Assembly: GCA_016181465.1 (NCBI GenBank)
Contig: JACOZG010000037.1
Location: 1 to 33,219 of the forward strand
From: Candidatus Vogelbacteria bacterium
GTDB taxonomy: Bacteria > Patescibacteriota > Minisyncoccia > Phycocordibacterales > JACOZG01
Direction: 5' to 3'
DNA: 33,219 nucleotides
A program made the position numbers and the translations under genes. Of the stretch, positions 14,258 to 21,238 are shown in pieces. Positions within the stretch are counted from its first letter, which is position 1, and every line of letters begins with the position of its first letter. The notes beneath the pieces are model-generated. The model was not told the origin of the DNA. It saw only the letters and a list, made by a program, of their open reading frames with translations, and searched no databases.

Positions 14258-14865
14258 TGCTCTATACTCGCAAGGGTGATGGCGGCACGACTAAATTTTT
14301 CGGTTGCGATCAGCGATTCTCCAAAAGCTCGGCCGTGGCCGAGGCGCTCGGCGCGGTGGATGAACTGAACTCTTTGCTCGGTTTCGTTAAGGCCCAGTTT
14401 AACGTAACTGGTGGAAATCAGATATCCACGAGCCGTGGATATCTGATTTCCACCACTAGCGAAATCATTGATAAAATCCAGCATAATCTATTTATCGTTC
14501 AAGCCGAGCTTGCTGGCGCTAAGCCCCGCACCCAACGTGGTGCGGGGCGCGGCAAGGCCTTAACCATTTCTTCAACAAAAGTCACGGCTTTGGAAAAAAT
14601 TATTGACGGGATTGAAAAAGAATTGCCGCCGATCAAAACCTTTTTTGTCCCGGGCGGCGCGGCGCCGGCGGCCTTGCTGGATTACGCGCGAACAGTTTGT
14701 CGCCGGGCGGAAAGGCGAGTGATTGCCGCCCGTGAGAAAAATGAGGTTAAATTAAGTGATTCAACCGCCGCCTATCTTAATCGTCTCTCCTCGCTCCTTT
14801 ACGCGCTGGCTAGACTCGTTAATCATCTGTCTGGTATAAAAGAAGAGCCGCCGCATTATCAGTAG
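14257..14865 (+). CDS. PduO-type cob(I)alamin adenosyltransferase with two palindromic inserts
   Basis: 202 residues. The enzyme transfers adenosyl from ATP to cob(I)alamin, making coenzyme B12, which a class II ribonucleotide reductase would need. Seen: N-terminal YTRKGDGGTTKFFG (ATP site), AVDELNSLLGFVKA, IQHNLFIVQAELA, and the C-terminal FFVPGGAAPAALLDYARTVCRRAERRVIA block. Two inverted repeats lie in frame: 14409-14455, coding GGNQISTSRGYLISTT, and 14523-14548, coding KPRTQRGAGR. Both fall in loops between helices where the family varies, so activity may survive. The gene overlaps the pilin stop by one base and ends 5 bases before tRNA-His. Confidence 0.9.
   Translation: MLYTRKGDGGTTKFFGCDQRFSKSSAVAEALGAVDELNSLLGFVKAQFNVTGGNQISTSRGYLISTTSEIIDKIQHNLFIVQAELAGAKPRTQRGAGRGKALTISSTKVTALEKIIDGIEKELPPIKTFFVPGGAAPAALLDYARTVCRRAERRVIAAREKNEVKLSDSTAAYLNRLSSLLYALARLVNHLSGIKEEPPHYQ
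14409..14455. repeat. In-frame palindromic element, 22-bp arms
   Basis: Arms 14409-14430 and 14434-14455 are perfect reverse complements around the 3-base loop AGC. The element lies inside the adenosyltransferase reading frame and adds no stop codon. Its length (47 bases) plus surrounding bases is accommodated in frame. Confidence 0.9.
14523..14548. repeat. Second in-frame inverted repeat, 10-bp arms
   Basis: GCCCCGCACC (14523-14532) and GGTGCGGGGC (14539-14548) around a 6-base loop, within the same gene and at another inter-helix loop. Confidence 0.8.
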
Positions 14866-14870
14866 CGGAT

Positions 14871-14942
14871 GGAGGTATTAGTGTAATAGTAACACTACAG
14901 CCTGTGGAGCTGTCATTGTGGGTGCGAATCCCACATACCTCC
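14871..14942 (+). tRNA. tRNA-His (anticodon GTG)
   Basis: Begins with the His-specific extra G(-1), paired with discriminator C73. Acceptor GAGGTAT/ATACCTC, D arm GTGT/ACAC, anticodon stem ACAGC/GCTGT with loop CTGTGGA (GTG), T arm GTGGG-TGCGAAT-CCCAC. CCA is not encoded (CAC follows). It starts 5 bases after the adenosyltransferase stop. Confidence 0.92.
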
Positions 14943-14954
14943 CACACTAAATTA

Positions 14955-14973
14955 CGGGAGGCGTTGCCTCCCG
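14955..14973. repeat. Short hairpin after tRNA-His
   Basis: CGGGAGGC, loop GTT, GCCTCCCG. It has no T-run, so it is not a standard terminator; it may mark the 3' trailer of tRNA-His or be another small palindromic element. Confidence 0.5.
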
Positions 14974-15100
14974 ACACGACAGCGGAAATTATTACTGTAC
15001 CACAACTCCACGATCGGATTTTTGTGGTCAGGAGAGATGTCTGGCAGATTCGATATAATCGCGGCCGGCTCGATTTTTTTTGTTTACTCTGGATTTAAGA

Positions 15101-15106
15101 TATAAT
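15101..15106 (+). promoter_or_regulatory. -10 box of the DMT-type gene, leaderless spacing
   Basis: Consensus TATAAT ending 6 bases before the ATG at 15113. A second TATAAT at 15054-15059 could serve as an upstream start. No clear -35 for either. Confidence 0.55.
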
Positions 15107-15112
15107 CTTATC

Positions 15113-15439
15113 ATGATCTGGTTGATTCCATTGGCGATTCTCATTTTTTTCGAACTGGCCGCGGATATTTTTGCGAAAGAGTGGTCGCTCAATAGTCGTT
15201 TTTATTTGCTCGCGGTTGTGGCCTTAATTTTTTATCTTCTGGCCAATACTTCTTGGCTTTTCGCTCTCAAGAATGGCTCCGGCCTCGCCCGTGGCGCGGC
15301 CGTTTTCTCTGTTACTTCAGCAATTTTGGCGGCCATGGTTGGTTTTTTCATTTACCATGAATCACTTGAGCGTGTGCAGGTCATTGGCATTGTAATTGGC
15401 CTAACTTCTCTTTTCTTCATTTTTTGGCCGGAGTTCTAA
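15113..15439 (+). CDS. Small EamA/SMR-like four-helix membrane protein
   Basis: 108 residues with four hydrophobic segments (about 2-18, 29-49, 62-82, 88-107). The pattern ELAADIFAKEWSL in helix one, ANTSWLFALKNGSGLARGAAVFSV in the middle and YHESLERVQVIGIVIGLTSLF at the end matches the single-repeat drug/metabolite transporter superfamily. It would work as a dimer; the substrate cannot be told. The ATG at 15113 follows a TATAAT by 6 bases and is preferred to an upstream TTG at 15080. The next gene begins 3 bases downstream. Confidence 0.75.
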   Translation: MIWLIPLAILIFFELAADIFAKEWSLNSRFYLLAVVALIFYLLANTSWLFALKNGSGLARGAAVFSVTSAILAAMVGFFIYHESLERVQVIGIVIGLTSLFFIFWPEF

Positions 15440-15442
15440 CTC

Positions 15443-16480
15443 ATGACCGACCAAGTTAAAAAACTGGCGCCGGAAATTTGGCGGGTGGTTCAGGCGGCCC
15501 GTCGAGTTTTGCTGATTTTGCATCCTAAACCCGATCCGGATTCAGTCGGATCGAACCTCGCTTTTTGCCATCTGCTCCGCGGGCTCGGCAAAGAAGCAAC
15601 GCTCCTCAAGGGCGATTCGCCAATGCCAGGGTATTTATCTTTTTTGCCCGGCTACGAAACAATCGTGCCGAAAAATTATTTAGAAATTTACCCCGCCAGC
15701 GGCGGGGTTGACCCGGCTGATTTTGATTTATTTTTAGTTTTAGATTTGGCCGAGCCGGGCCGGATTAGTCATCTTGGCGAGGTGAAATTTCCGTCCGGTC
15801 TGAAAACCGTTCTGATTGATCATCATAAAACCGCCACCCCGTTCTGTCAAATCAATCTGATCGCGCCAGATTACCCGGCCACGGCCCAAATTTTGTTTGA
15901 TTTGTTCAAACTTTGGTCAATCGCCCTGACGCCCGAGATTGCCGCCTGCCTCTTTGTCGGTTTATATACTGACACCGGCGGCTTCCAATACCCACGCACG
16001 ACGAGCGCCACTTTTCTGGCGGCGGCCAAATTGGCCGCCGCGGCGCCCAATTTCCCGGAGCTGATTTTTCAGCTGGAAAACAATAATTCGCCCGGGCTGA
16101 TTCGATTTCAGGGTTTGGCCTTGAGTTCCATTGAGTTGTTCGGCCGGGAAGAAAAAGTGGCTTTGGTGGCTTTGTCTTTGGATGATTTGCGCCGCCATAA
16201 TTTGCGAGTGGAAGACACCCAGGGCGTAAGTATTGCCAACATCTTAAAATCGGTTAAGGGCTGGGCCATCGGTGCGGAAATGATTGAACGGGAACCGGGC
16301 CTCGTCACTCTAAGTTTGCGAACGCGCGATCCGAAGCGATTCGATGTTTCGAGATTAGCCGTGGCGCTCGGCGGCGGCGGCCATCCGGCCGCCGCCGGGG
16401 CGGCGCTGAAGATGCCGTTCGCCGGCGCGAAAGAATTATTTTTGCAAAAACTCGGCGAGACCTACCCGGAATTTCAATAA
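15443..16480 (+). CDS. nrnA: DHH-family phosphoesterase (NrnA-like)
   Basis: 345 residues, the normal length for NrnA, which degrades short oligoribonucleotides and/or pAp. Metal-binding motifs are visible: HPKPDPDSVGSNLAF near the N-terminus, DLAEPGR, LIDHHKT (the DHH motif, about residue 126), LYTDTGGFQYPRTT, and the DHHA1 motif ALGGGGHPAAAGA (about 310-322). NrnA versus a c-di-NMP-cleaving relative cannot be separated by eye. A short palindrome (15690-15708) lies in frame at the YPASGGVDP loop. Confidence 0.9.
   Translation: MTDQVKKLAPEIWRVVQAARRVLLILHPKPDPDSVGSNLAFCHLLRGLGKEATLLKGDSPMPGYLSFLPGYETIVPKNYLEIYPASGGVDPADFDLFLVLDLAEPGRISHLGEVKFPSGLKTVLIDHHKTATPFCQINLIAPDYPATAQILFDLFKLWSIALTPEIAACLFVGLYTDTGGFQYPRTTSATFLAAAKLAAAAPNFPELIFQLENNNSPGLIRFQGLALSSIELFGREEKVALVALSLDDLRRHNLRVEDTQGVSIANILKSVKGWAIGAEMIEREPGLVTLSLRTRDPKRFDVSRLAVALGGGGHPAAAGAALKMPFAGAKELFLQKLGETYPEFQ
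15690..15708. repeat. In-frame palindrome in the DHH gene, 8-bp arms
   Basis: ACCCCGCC, loop AGC, GGCGGGGT. It has the same 3-base AGC loop as the larger element at 14409-14455 and encodes part of a loop in the protein. Confidence 0.6.
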
Positions 16481-16487
16481 CAAAAAT

Positions 16488-16589
16488 GACCCCGTCAGAC
16501 AGAGGGCGTTGGTCTCTGTGACGGGGTCGGGCTTGAGCGTTCGGCCTGGTTTTGTCTGGCTTGGCGTGTTGCAGGTCGAACGCGACAAG
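16488..16589 (+). ncRNA. Candidate structured RNA (two hairpins) after the DHH gene
   Basis: Hairpin one: GACCCCGTC (16488-16496) with GACGGGGTC (16520-16528), continued inside by ACAGAG/CTCTGT. Hairpin two: a 12-bp stem 16537-16548 with 16572-16583 (one G-U pair), capped by a 23-base loop and continued outward by CTTG/CAAG (16532-16535, 16586-16589). There is no T-run after either, so this is not a plain terminator. The stretch 16481-16780 has no plausible ORF. It could be a 3' UTR structure of the DHH message or an independent RNA. Confidence 0.4.
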
Positions 16590-16646
16590 GAGCCAGTGCC
16601 AAAAAGTCCTTATTCATCTTAGGATTTTAGCCTCCCGCTGTCCATA

Positions 16647-16675
16647 TTGACAAATTTATCTGGATATGCTAACCT
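16647..16675 (+). promoter_or_regulatory. Promoter of the 186-residue orphan gene
   Basis: TTGACA (16647-16652), a 17-base spacer and an extended -10 TGCTAACCT (hexamer 16670-16675). The leader to the GTG at 16781 would be about 100 bases, the longest in the window. Confidence 0.65.
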
Positions 16676-16780
16676 AATAATAGTCGTTTTGACCTTTGAT
16701 TTTGAGGCCGAACTCGCCGGCGCGTTGCCAGCAGGCCCTTAACCCAGCTCCTAGCGGAGCCCTACACAGGAGGATCTACG

Positions 16781-17341
16781 GTGTTTCAAGTCATGAATGG
16801 GATCGAGACAGAGTCGGCGGCGTTGTGCTTCTATGAGTGGTGGAACAGAAAACAAGAGAGGTTGGAACTTCAGGCCAAACGGTTTGACTCTCAAAGCGGC
16901 CTCACCCGCTACTACAAGCCGTTTGGCGGCGAAATCGTCAGGGCCGGCGAGATGTGGTTGTGCCGAGTGGGTGAGACGGTTTTCACCCGCCGGGAAGATG
17001 TTCATGTGGTGGAAGAGGTTGTCCGAGTGGCCCCGTTTCTCTTCTTGGGGTTCAAGCGCGGTCAGCCGATCAATCTGGAGCTGGAACGCGTTGACGGTCA
17101 GTGGCGTTCAATTACCCGCAACCGCAGCCGGTCCGGTTCCGTGATGATTGAAACAGATTTCGTGTTTGATCGTCAGAGTGAACTTCCGCCGACCACCGGT
17201 CTTGGCCGCTACTATGTCACCAAACTGGTGAACTGTCGGCAGGGGAATTTCGGTCGGGTGTCTGTGGTTGTCGCCGTTGACCTTGAACCGCCGGCGGTGA
17301 AGCGAGAGAAGGTCAATCCGCGACTGGCCGAGGTGGCTTGA
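16781..17341 (+). CDS. Hypothetical protein, 186 residues
   Basis: I do not recognise the family. It is soluble with no signal peptide. Aromatic- and charge-rich N-terminal part (CFYEWWNRKQERLELQ), a central strand region (EEVVRVAPFLFLGFKRG) and a C-terminal part with GLGRYYVTKLVNCRQGNFGRVSVVVAVDLEPP. Two similar phrases, GLTRYYKPFGGEI and GLGRYYVTKLVN, hint at an internal repeat. GTG is chosen because AGGAGG (16768-16773) lies 7 bases upstream; an in-frame ATG at 16793 is the alternative. It has its own promoter and terminator. Confidence 0.7.
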   Translation: MFQVMNGIETESAALCFYEWWNRKQERLELQAKRFDSQSGLTRYYKPFGGEIVRAGEMWLCRVGETVFTRREDVHVVEEVVRVAPFLFLGFKRGQPINLELERVDGQWRSITRNRSRSGSVMIETDFVFDRQSELPPTTGLGRYYVTKLVNCRQGNFGRVSVVVAVDLEPPAVKREKVNPRLAEVA

Positions 17342-17364
17342 CTGACGTGGAGCCGTCGGTCTGA

Positions 17365-17403
17365 GGGGATCTTGCATCTTACGGTGCGAGGTCCCCTTTT
17401 TTA
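17365..17403 (+). terminator. Intrinsic terminator of the 186-residue gene
   Basis: GGGGATCTTGCA (17365-17376) pairs with TGCGAGGTCCCC (17385-17396) with minor mismatches around an 8-base loop, followed by TTTTTT. Confidence 0.85.
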
Positions 17404-17424
17404 TTTGCCCCGCCGCCGGCGGGT

Positions 17425-17433
17425 TTATCCACA
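17425..17433 (+). promoter_or_regulatory. DnaA-box-like TTATCCACA
   Basis: A perfect match to the consensus DnaA box TTATNCACA in the non-coding gap. A second identical box in the same orientation lies at 18191-18199. Chance occurrence cannot be excluded. Confidence 0.4.
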
Positions 17434-17440
17434 GCTCCTC

Positions 17441-17468
17441 TTTACATCGCTAACAGCAGGTTTATACT
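17441..17468 (+). promoter_or_regulatory. Promoter upstream of the candidate small RNA
   Basis: TTTACA (17441-17446), a 16-base spacer and TATACT (17463-17468). No start codon lies between it and the terminator at 17509. Confidence 0.55.
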
Positions 17469-17474
17469 AAAATT

Positions 17475-17551
17475 CAGCTAGATCTTTCTCCGGCTTCTTT
17501 CCCCTCCGGAAAGCACCGTTATCGCCTTAGGGTGAGCGGTGCTTTCTTTTT
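17475..17551 (+). ncRNA. Candidate small RNA of about 75 bases
   Basis: The DNA between the promoter at 17441-17468 and the terminator at 17509-17551 has no ATG, GTG or plausible ORF. A short CCGG-N12-CCGG element precedes the terminator stem. It could be a small RNA or a leader whose terminator is regulated, with the GerMN gene downstream. Confidence 0.4.
17509..17551 (+). terminator. Intrinsic terminator of the candidate small RNA
   Basis: GAAAGCACCG (17509-17518) pairs perfectly with CGGTGCTTTC (17537-17546), then TTTTT. The 18-base loop is long. Confidence 0.8.
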
Positions 17552-17555
17552 ATAT

Positions 17556-17583
17556 TTGCTTAAATTTATCGGCTTGCTAGAAT
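17556..17583 (+). promoter_or_regulatory. Promoter of the GerMN gene
   Basis: TTGCTT (17556-17561), 16-base spacer, extended -10 TTGCTAGAAT (hexamer 17578-17583). Transcription should start near 17588-17591, at or near the unusual start codon discussed for the gene. Confidence 0.5.
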
Positions 17584-17586
17584 ACC

Positions 17587-18186
17587 ATTCCAACATCTAA
17601 AAGCAATACTTGGCTCATCGTCATTATTATCTTAGTCGTCGGCGCCATTCTCTGGCCCTTGCTTAGGCGCAGCGCCCCAGCCGAGACAGAAACGTCGGCA
17701 GACGGTGCCGTCGCTACTACTACGGTTTCCGTAGACGAATTGATAGTCGAAAAAGACAACCTGACTGCCTCGGTGGTGAACGTCGCTGATGCTGATACCA
17801 TAACTCTTCGCGTTTATTTCGGCAATCGCCGGTTTGACCCGCAAGGTTTGAAGTGCGCTACGGTTTACCCGGTGTCCCGGACCCTGCCGGCAACCACGGC
17901 CGTGGGCCGGGCGGCGCTCTTGGAATTATTGAAGGGCCCGACGCCGGTTGAAGCCGCCGCTGGCGCGGTAACCTCTATCAATCCCGGTGTCCGGTTGCAG
18001 AATCTGACTATCCTAAACGGCGTGGCTTATGCTGATTTCAGTTCGGCTCTGGCCGCCGAAGTCGGGGGTGCCTGTCTCGTAACCGCGATCCGCGCCCAGA
18101 TTACCGAGACCTTAAAGCAATTCCCAACGGTTAAATCCGTCTTGATCTCGATTAACGGCGTTTCCGTCGGTATCCTCCAGCCGTAA
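17587..18186 (+). CDS. Membrane-anchored GerMN-domain protein, no standard start codon
   Basis: The frame is open from a TAG at 17578. It reads IPTSKSNTWLIVIIILVVGAI, a clear N-terminal membrane anchor, then a Thr/Ala-rich linker and a GerMN domain (about residues 75-199): LRVYFGNRRFDPQG, VGRAALLELLKGPTPVEAAAG, GVAYADFSSALA and SVLISINGV. GerMN domains occur in spore germination and cell-surface proteins, probably binding wall or ligand. No ATG, GTG or TTG precedes the anchor; ATT at 17587 is the best start, 3 bases after the -10. TTG at 17659 would remove the anchor. ATT initiation or a sequence error are both possible. Confidence 0.78.
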   Translation: MPTSKSNTWLIVIIILVVGAILWPLLRRSAPAETETSADGAVATTTVSVDELIVEKDNLTASVVNVADADTITLRVYFGNRRFDPQGLKCATVYPVSRTLPATTAVGRAALLELLKGPTPVEAAAGAVTSINPGVRLQNLTILNGVAYADFSSALAAEVGGACLVTAIRAQITETLKQFPTVKSVLISINGVSVGILQP

Positions 18187-18190
18187 GAGT

Positions 18191-18199
18191 TTATCCACA
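18191..18199 (+). promoter_or_regulatory. Second DnaA-box-like TTATCCACA
   Basis: Perfect TTATNCACA match, same orientation as the box at 17425, 43 bases upstream of the -35 of the surface-protein operon. It might act in replication control or only be a chance match. Confidence 0.4.
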
Positions 18200-18241
18200 G
18201 CATATCAACAATCTATACAACAAAAAGGCCTTGACGGGGTG

Positions 18242-18269
18242 TTGACAGGGTTTTGATCCCAGCTAATAT
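18242..18269 (+). promoter_or_regulatory. Promoter of the SipW/TasA-like cluster
   Basis: TTGACA (18242-18247), 16-base spacer, TAATAT (18264-18269), 9 bases to the ATG at 18279, so the mRNA has essentially no leader. A further TTGACG lies at 18231. Confidence 0.65.
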
Positions 18270-18278
18270 TACCGACAA

Positions 18279-19568
18279 ATGAGGAAGATATTTTTGGGCT
18301 TGCTGTTGTTAGTTGGGGCACTGGCGATTCTTCCGCTTTTTGCCGCCTTCGAAGTCCATGTCGTCAATGTCACGGCCAAGATTGAGAACGCTCTTTCGTT
18401 AACAGCTGAAGCGCTCGACTTCGGCACGGTGTTTCCGCAAGAACACCTGGCTCAACAACTCGACATCGCCCTGTCGAGTTCTTTTTTAGCCGAGCCGCGG
18501 GTGGATGATGTGAACTACTTCATCCGTCAGAAGCCCAAGTGCGCGATTACCAGTAACGATGGTACCAGTTTTGATCCGGAAAACACTGTTACCGGTCAGG
18601 TAATCGTCAATCGAGAAAATAACACCAGCAACAGTGTTACCCGTATTGATTGCGGCCCGCCGCCGCGCGACTTGCGAGAAGGTGAATCGTGGGGCGTTCT
18701 GCCATCACTCTGCGAATACTTGTCCAAGACCGGCGAAGAAAATGAACTGCTGTCATTTCATAAACCGTGGCAGGTAGAAAACAGTCAAGTAGTTTGGAAT
18801 GATACCAGAGGTTATCTGGCAAAATCAACGAATGACATTTCTGACACCTGGACGATTGACCTGGCCGTGCCGTGCTTTGGTGGTTATTGCGCTCAAGATT
18901 GGGAAGATTTTGTCAGACGAATCAATGCTGGTGCTCTACCAGCCGAGCAATGGGTTCAACCAGCCGAAAACGAGCATAAAATTTTCGGCTGCGACCTCTG
19001 GGTGGAGGTGACTGGCGTGAGCCAAGCCGGATGGGTTACCCCGCCACCCGCCGAGCCGGTGACTATTTTTTCTGATGACTTCGGAACGGGGGACACCGCC
19101 AATGACATTCCGGATTGGGATGAAGAAGGGGATGACAATGCTTCCTCCACGTTGGCCAGGGCCCCGACAGCAACCGGTAATAACACCGCGAGTCCGGACG
19201 GCGGCCGCTTTGCCAGAATTGGCTCCGGCGAGTGGATTTGCCGGCCAGTGAATGCTACGGGCTTTAACGTGTTGATGTTGCAGTATTATTGGAGGGGCGA
19301 TAATGATGCCGAAAATGACAGTGACCTCGGCCTCGTTGAATACGCGACTGGCGGTACCTGTGATAGTCCAACCGGATTGACCGCGCTGGTAGCCCATGAG
19401 TTGGATGATGACCCCGCCGCCGGCGAGGAGTGGAGTTCATGGCAATCCATTAACTTGCCGGACGCCATTGATGGAACGGCCTTCTTACTCCGATTCCGTA
19501 ATGCCGCCACTGCCAATGAAGAGGATTTCCGCGTGGATGATGTCGTGTTGATCGGTCTGGCGCCATGA
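18279..19568 (+). CDS. TasA-like secreted surface protein with extra jelly-roll-like domain
   Basis: 429 residues. Signal helix (about 3-24) ends FAAFEVHVVNVTAKIENAL, the shared mark of the cluster, resembling SipW-type signal peptides in that the mature part begins at once with a beta strand. A core of about 240 residues (LDFGTVFPQEHL, FIRQKPKCAI, LPSLCEYLSK, DTWTIDLAVPCFGGYCAQDW, FGCDLWVEV) is shared with the next gene, and its paired Cys suggest disulfides. Residues about 250-429 are unique: DDFGTGD...W, GEWICRPVNATGF, LQYYWRGDNDAEND, FRVDDVVLIG, which looks like a MAM/lectin-type sandwich. I infer a fibre subunit with a binding head. Confidence 0.75.
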   Translation: MRKIFLGLLLLVGALAILPLFAAFEVHVVNVTAKIENALSLTAEALDFGTVFPQEHLAQQLDIALSSSFLAEPRVDDVNYFIRQKPKCAITSNDGTSFDPENTVTGQVIVNRENNTSNSVTRIDCGPPPRDLREGESWGVLPSLCEYLSKTGEENELLSFHKPWQVENSQVVWNDTRGYLAKSTNDISDTWTIDLAVPCFGGYCAQDWEDFVRRINAGALPAEQWVQPAENEHKIFGCDLWVEVTGVSQAGWVTPPPAEPVTIFSDDFGTGDTANDIPDWDEEGDDNASSTLARAPTATGNNTASPDGGRFARIGSGEWICRPVNATGFNVLMLQYYWRGDNDAENDSDLGLVEYATGGTCDSPTGLTALVAHELDDDPAAGEEWSSWQSINLPDAIDGTAFLLRFRNAATANEEDFRVDDVVLIGLAP

Positions 19569-19662
19569 TTTAAGTTTGACATCGAGCCTCCCGTCACCAC
19601 CTCGACGATGTTGGCGGGAGATGTAAAAATAAATTATCAGTTTATTAACCTAAGAAAAAGAT

Positions 19663-20412
19663 ATGAAGAAAATTTTTGTCGGACTGTTGACGCTCGGCGC
19701 GGCGCTCGTGGTCATCCCGATGTTCGCCGCCTTCGAAGCGCATGTGATTAACGTAACGGCCCAGATTGAGAATGCTTTGTCGGTAACGACCAATGCTTTG
19801 GACTTCGGCACCGTCTTCCCGCAAGAGCACTTGGATAAGACCGTTGATGTGGCTTTGTCGCAATCGTTTATTGATGAACCGCGAGTGGACGACGTATCCT
19901 ACTTTATCCGTCAAAAGCCCAAGTGCGCGATTACGAGCAATAACGGCGAATCGTTTGATTCGGAAAATACGGCCACTGGTCATGTAATCGTGGACGAGCA
20001 GGGTAATATTAGTATTGGTTGTGGTGAGCCACCGCGCACTCTCGTAACCGGTGAGTCTTGGGGTTCCCTACCGTCACTCTGCGAATATATCTCCAAAGAA
20101 GGCGATGATGAAAACGACGATACTACTCCTTCTTTCCACCAGCCGTGGACCATTGATGACGGTGAGATTGATTGGCTGGACACCTTTGGTTATCTAACTA
20201 AGGACGGTAATGATATTTCTGATACCTGGACCATTGATCTGGCGGTGCCTTGCTTCGGCGGTTACTGCGCCCAGGACTGGGCTGATTTCGTTAACGACAT
20301 CAACCCTGACGCCGGCGATCCGAATCAGTACACTCAACCGATTGAGAACGAACACAAGATTTTCGGCTGTGACTTGTGGGTGGAGGTGGATGGTGTTAGT
20401 GAGTCAGACTAG
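19663..20412 (+). CDS. TasA-like secreted surface protein, core form
   Basis: 249 residues. Signal segment MKKIFVGLLTLGAALVVIP then MFAAFEAHVINVTAQIENAL. It matches the core of the 18279 protein almost end to end (LDFGTVFPQEHL, YFIRQKPKCAITSN, GESWGSLPSLCEYISK, DISDTWTIDLAVPCF, NEHKIFGCDLWVEV) and stops where that protein continues into its extra domain. The mature part is very acidic (DDENDDT). The 94-base gap upstream holds an imperfect hairpin (19579-19624, core CTCCCG/CGGGAG) but no clear promoter. Confidence 0.75.
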   Translation: MKKIFVGLLTLGAALVVIPMFAAFEAHVINVTAQIENALSVTTNALDFGTVFPQEHLDKTVDVALSQSFIDEPRVDDVSYFIRQKPKCAITSNNGESFDSENTATGHVIVDEQGNISIGCGEPPRTLVTGESWGSLPSLCEYISKEGDDENDDTTPSFHQPWTIDDGEIDWLDTFGYLTKDGNDISDTWTIDLAVPCFGGYCAQDWADFVNDINPDAGDPNQYTQPIENEHKIFGCDLWVEVDGVSESD

Positions 20413-20423
20413 GACACTAATAG

Positions 20424-21143
20424 ATGAAAAAATTATTAGTCGGTTTAGGTAGCGTCTTGTTAGTGCTGGTGGCGATGCCGCTCTTCGCCGCTTTTGAGGC
20501 CCATGTGGTGAATGTCTCGGCGACGATTGAGAACGCGCTGTATGTGCATCCGCAATCGCGAGAGTTTGGGACGGTGTTTCCGCAGGAATATCTTGAACAG
20601 GCGATATTCGTAACCTTCAGTGAATCGTTTTCCGCTACAGATCAGAGGCGTGTCGGCACGGTTGAGTATGCGATTAAGCAAAAACCAAAACCGCTTGCCG
20701 CCTACGAAGCCCAAGTGGGGATTGAACCAGCGAGAGCCTGGTGCCACGACAATTATCCGATCACGCCTTATAGTTCTACGGACTCAAGCTGGCAGAGTTA
20801 TCTGACTAACTGCATGCCGTCCTTGTGCCCCTATCTCTCCAAGACGCCGGACGGGTTTCCCTCACCGAGCAATGACACCGGGGTCTTGCCCTTCCACGAT
20901 CCGTTTGCCACTTCTTCGTTCGCGACTGGGAAAATCAACAAGTTCGGCACGGATGTGGGCGATAACTGGATCATTGATTTAGCCGTGCCTTGCTTCCGGG
21001 GTCAATGCGCTCAAGATTGGTCGGCTTTTGTCACGGGTAAAAATCCTTCGGTTACCGACCCGTCAATCTACGAGCTGTCGTCAGAATTGGAGCACGAAGT
21101 TTTCGGTTGCAATCTCTGGGTCGAAGTTACCGATATCTACTAA
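20424..21143 (+). CDS. TasA-like secreted surface protein, divergent paralogue
   Basis: 239 residues. Signal helix MKKLLVGLGSVLLVLVAMP then LFAAFEAHVVNVSATIENAL. Shared landmarks with its two paralogues: EFGTVFPQEYLEQ, YAIKQKPK, MPSLCPYLSK, DNWIIDLAVPCFRGQCAQDW and FGCNLWVEV at the very end. The middle differs (WCHDNYPITPYSST...). It starts 11 bases after the previous stop. The three paralogues may be subunits of one fibre. Confidence 0.75.
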   Translation: MKKLLVGLGSVLLVLVAMPLFAAFEAHVVNVSATIENALYVHPQSREFGTVFPQEYLEQAIFVTFSESFSATDQRRVGTVEYAIKQKPKPLAAYEAQVGIEPARAWCHDNYPITPYSSTDSSWQSYLTNCMPSLCPYLSKTPDGFPSPSNDTGVLPFHDPFATSSFATGKINKFGTDVGDNWIIDLAVPCFRGQCAQDWSAFVTGKNPSVTDPSIYELSSELEHEVFGCNLWVEVTDIY

Positions 21144-21238
21144 CCCCATACCACGCGGGGTACGGGGCGAGCGATTCGATCGTTTCTTTCTCAACCTAGT
21201 GTTAAAATCATTAGGTTGGGAAGATAAGCGATTAAATT

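Noticed and set aside
14904-15098. 64-residue ORF
   Set aside because: It begins inside tRNA-His and reads through a hairpin and promoter region; no family pattern.
16680-16780. Riboswitch in the 100-base leader of the 186-residue gene
   Set aside because: Only a short CTCC-TAGC-GGAG hairpin is seen; no known aptamer core and no terminator/antiterminator pair.
17400-18280. Origin of replication
   Set aside because: Two DnaA boxes are present, but there is no dnaA or dnaN, no AT-rich unwinding block and no box cluster. Kept only as a low-interest note.
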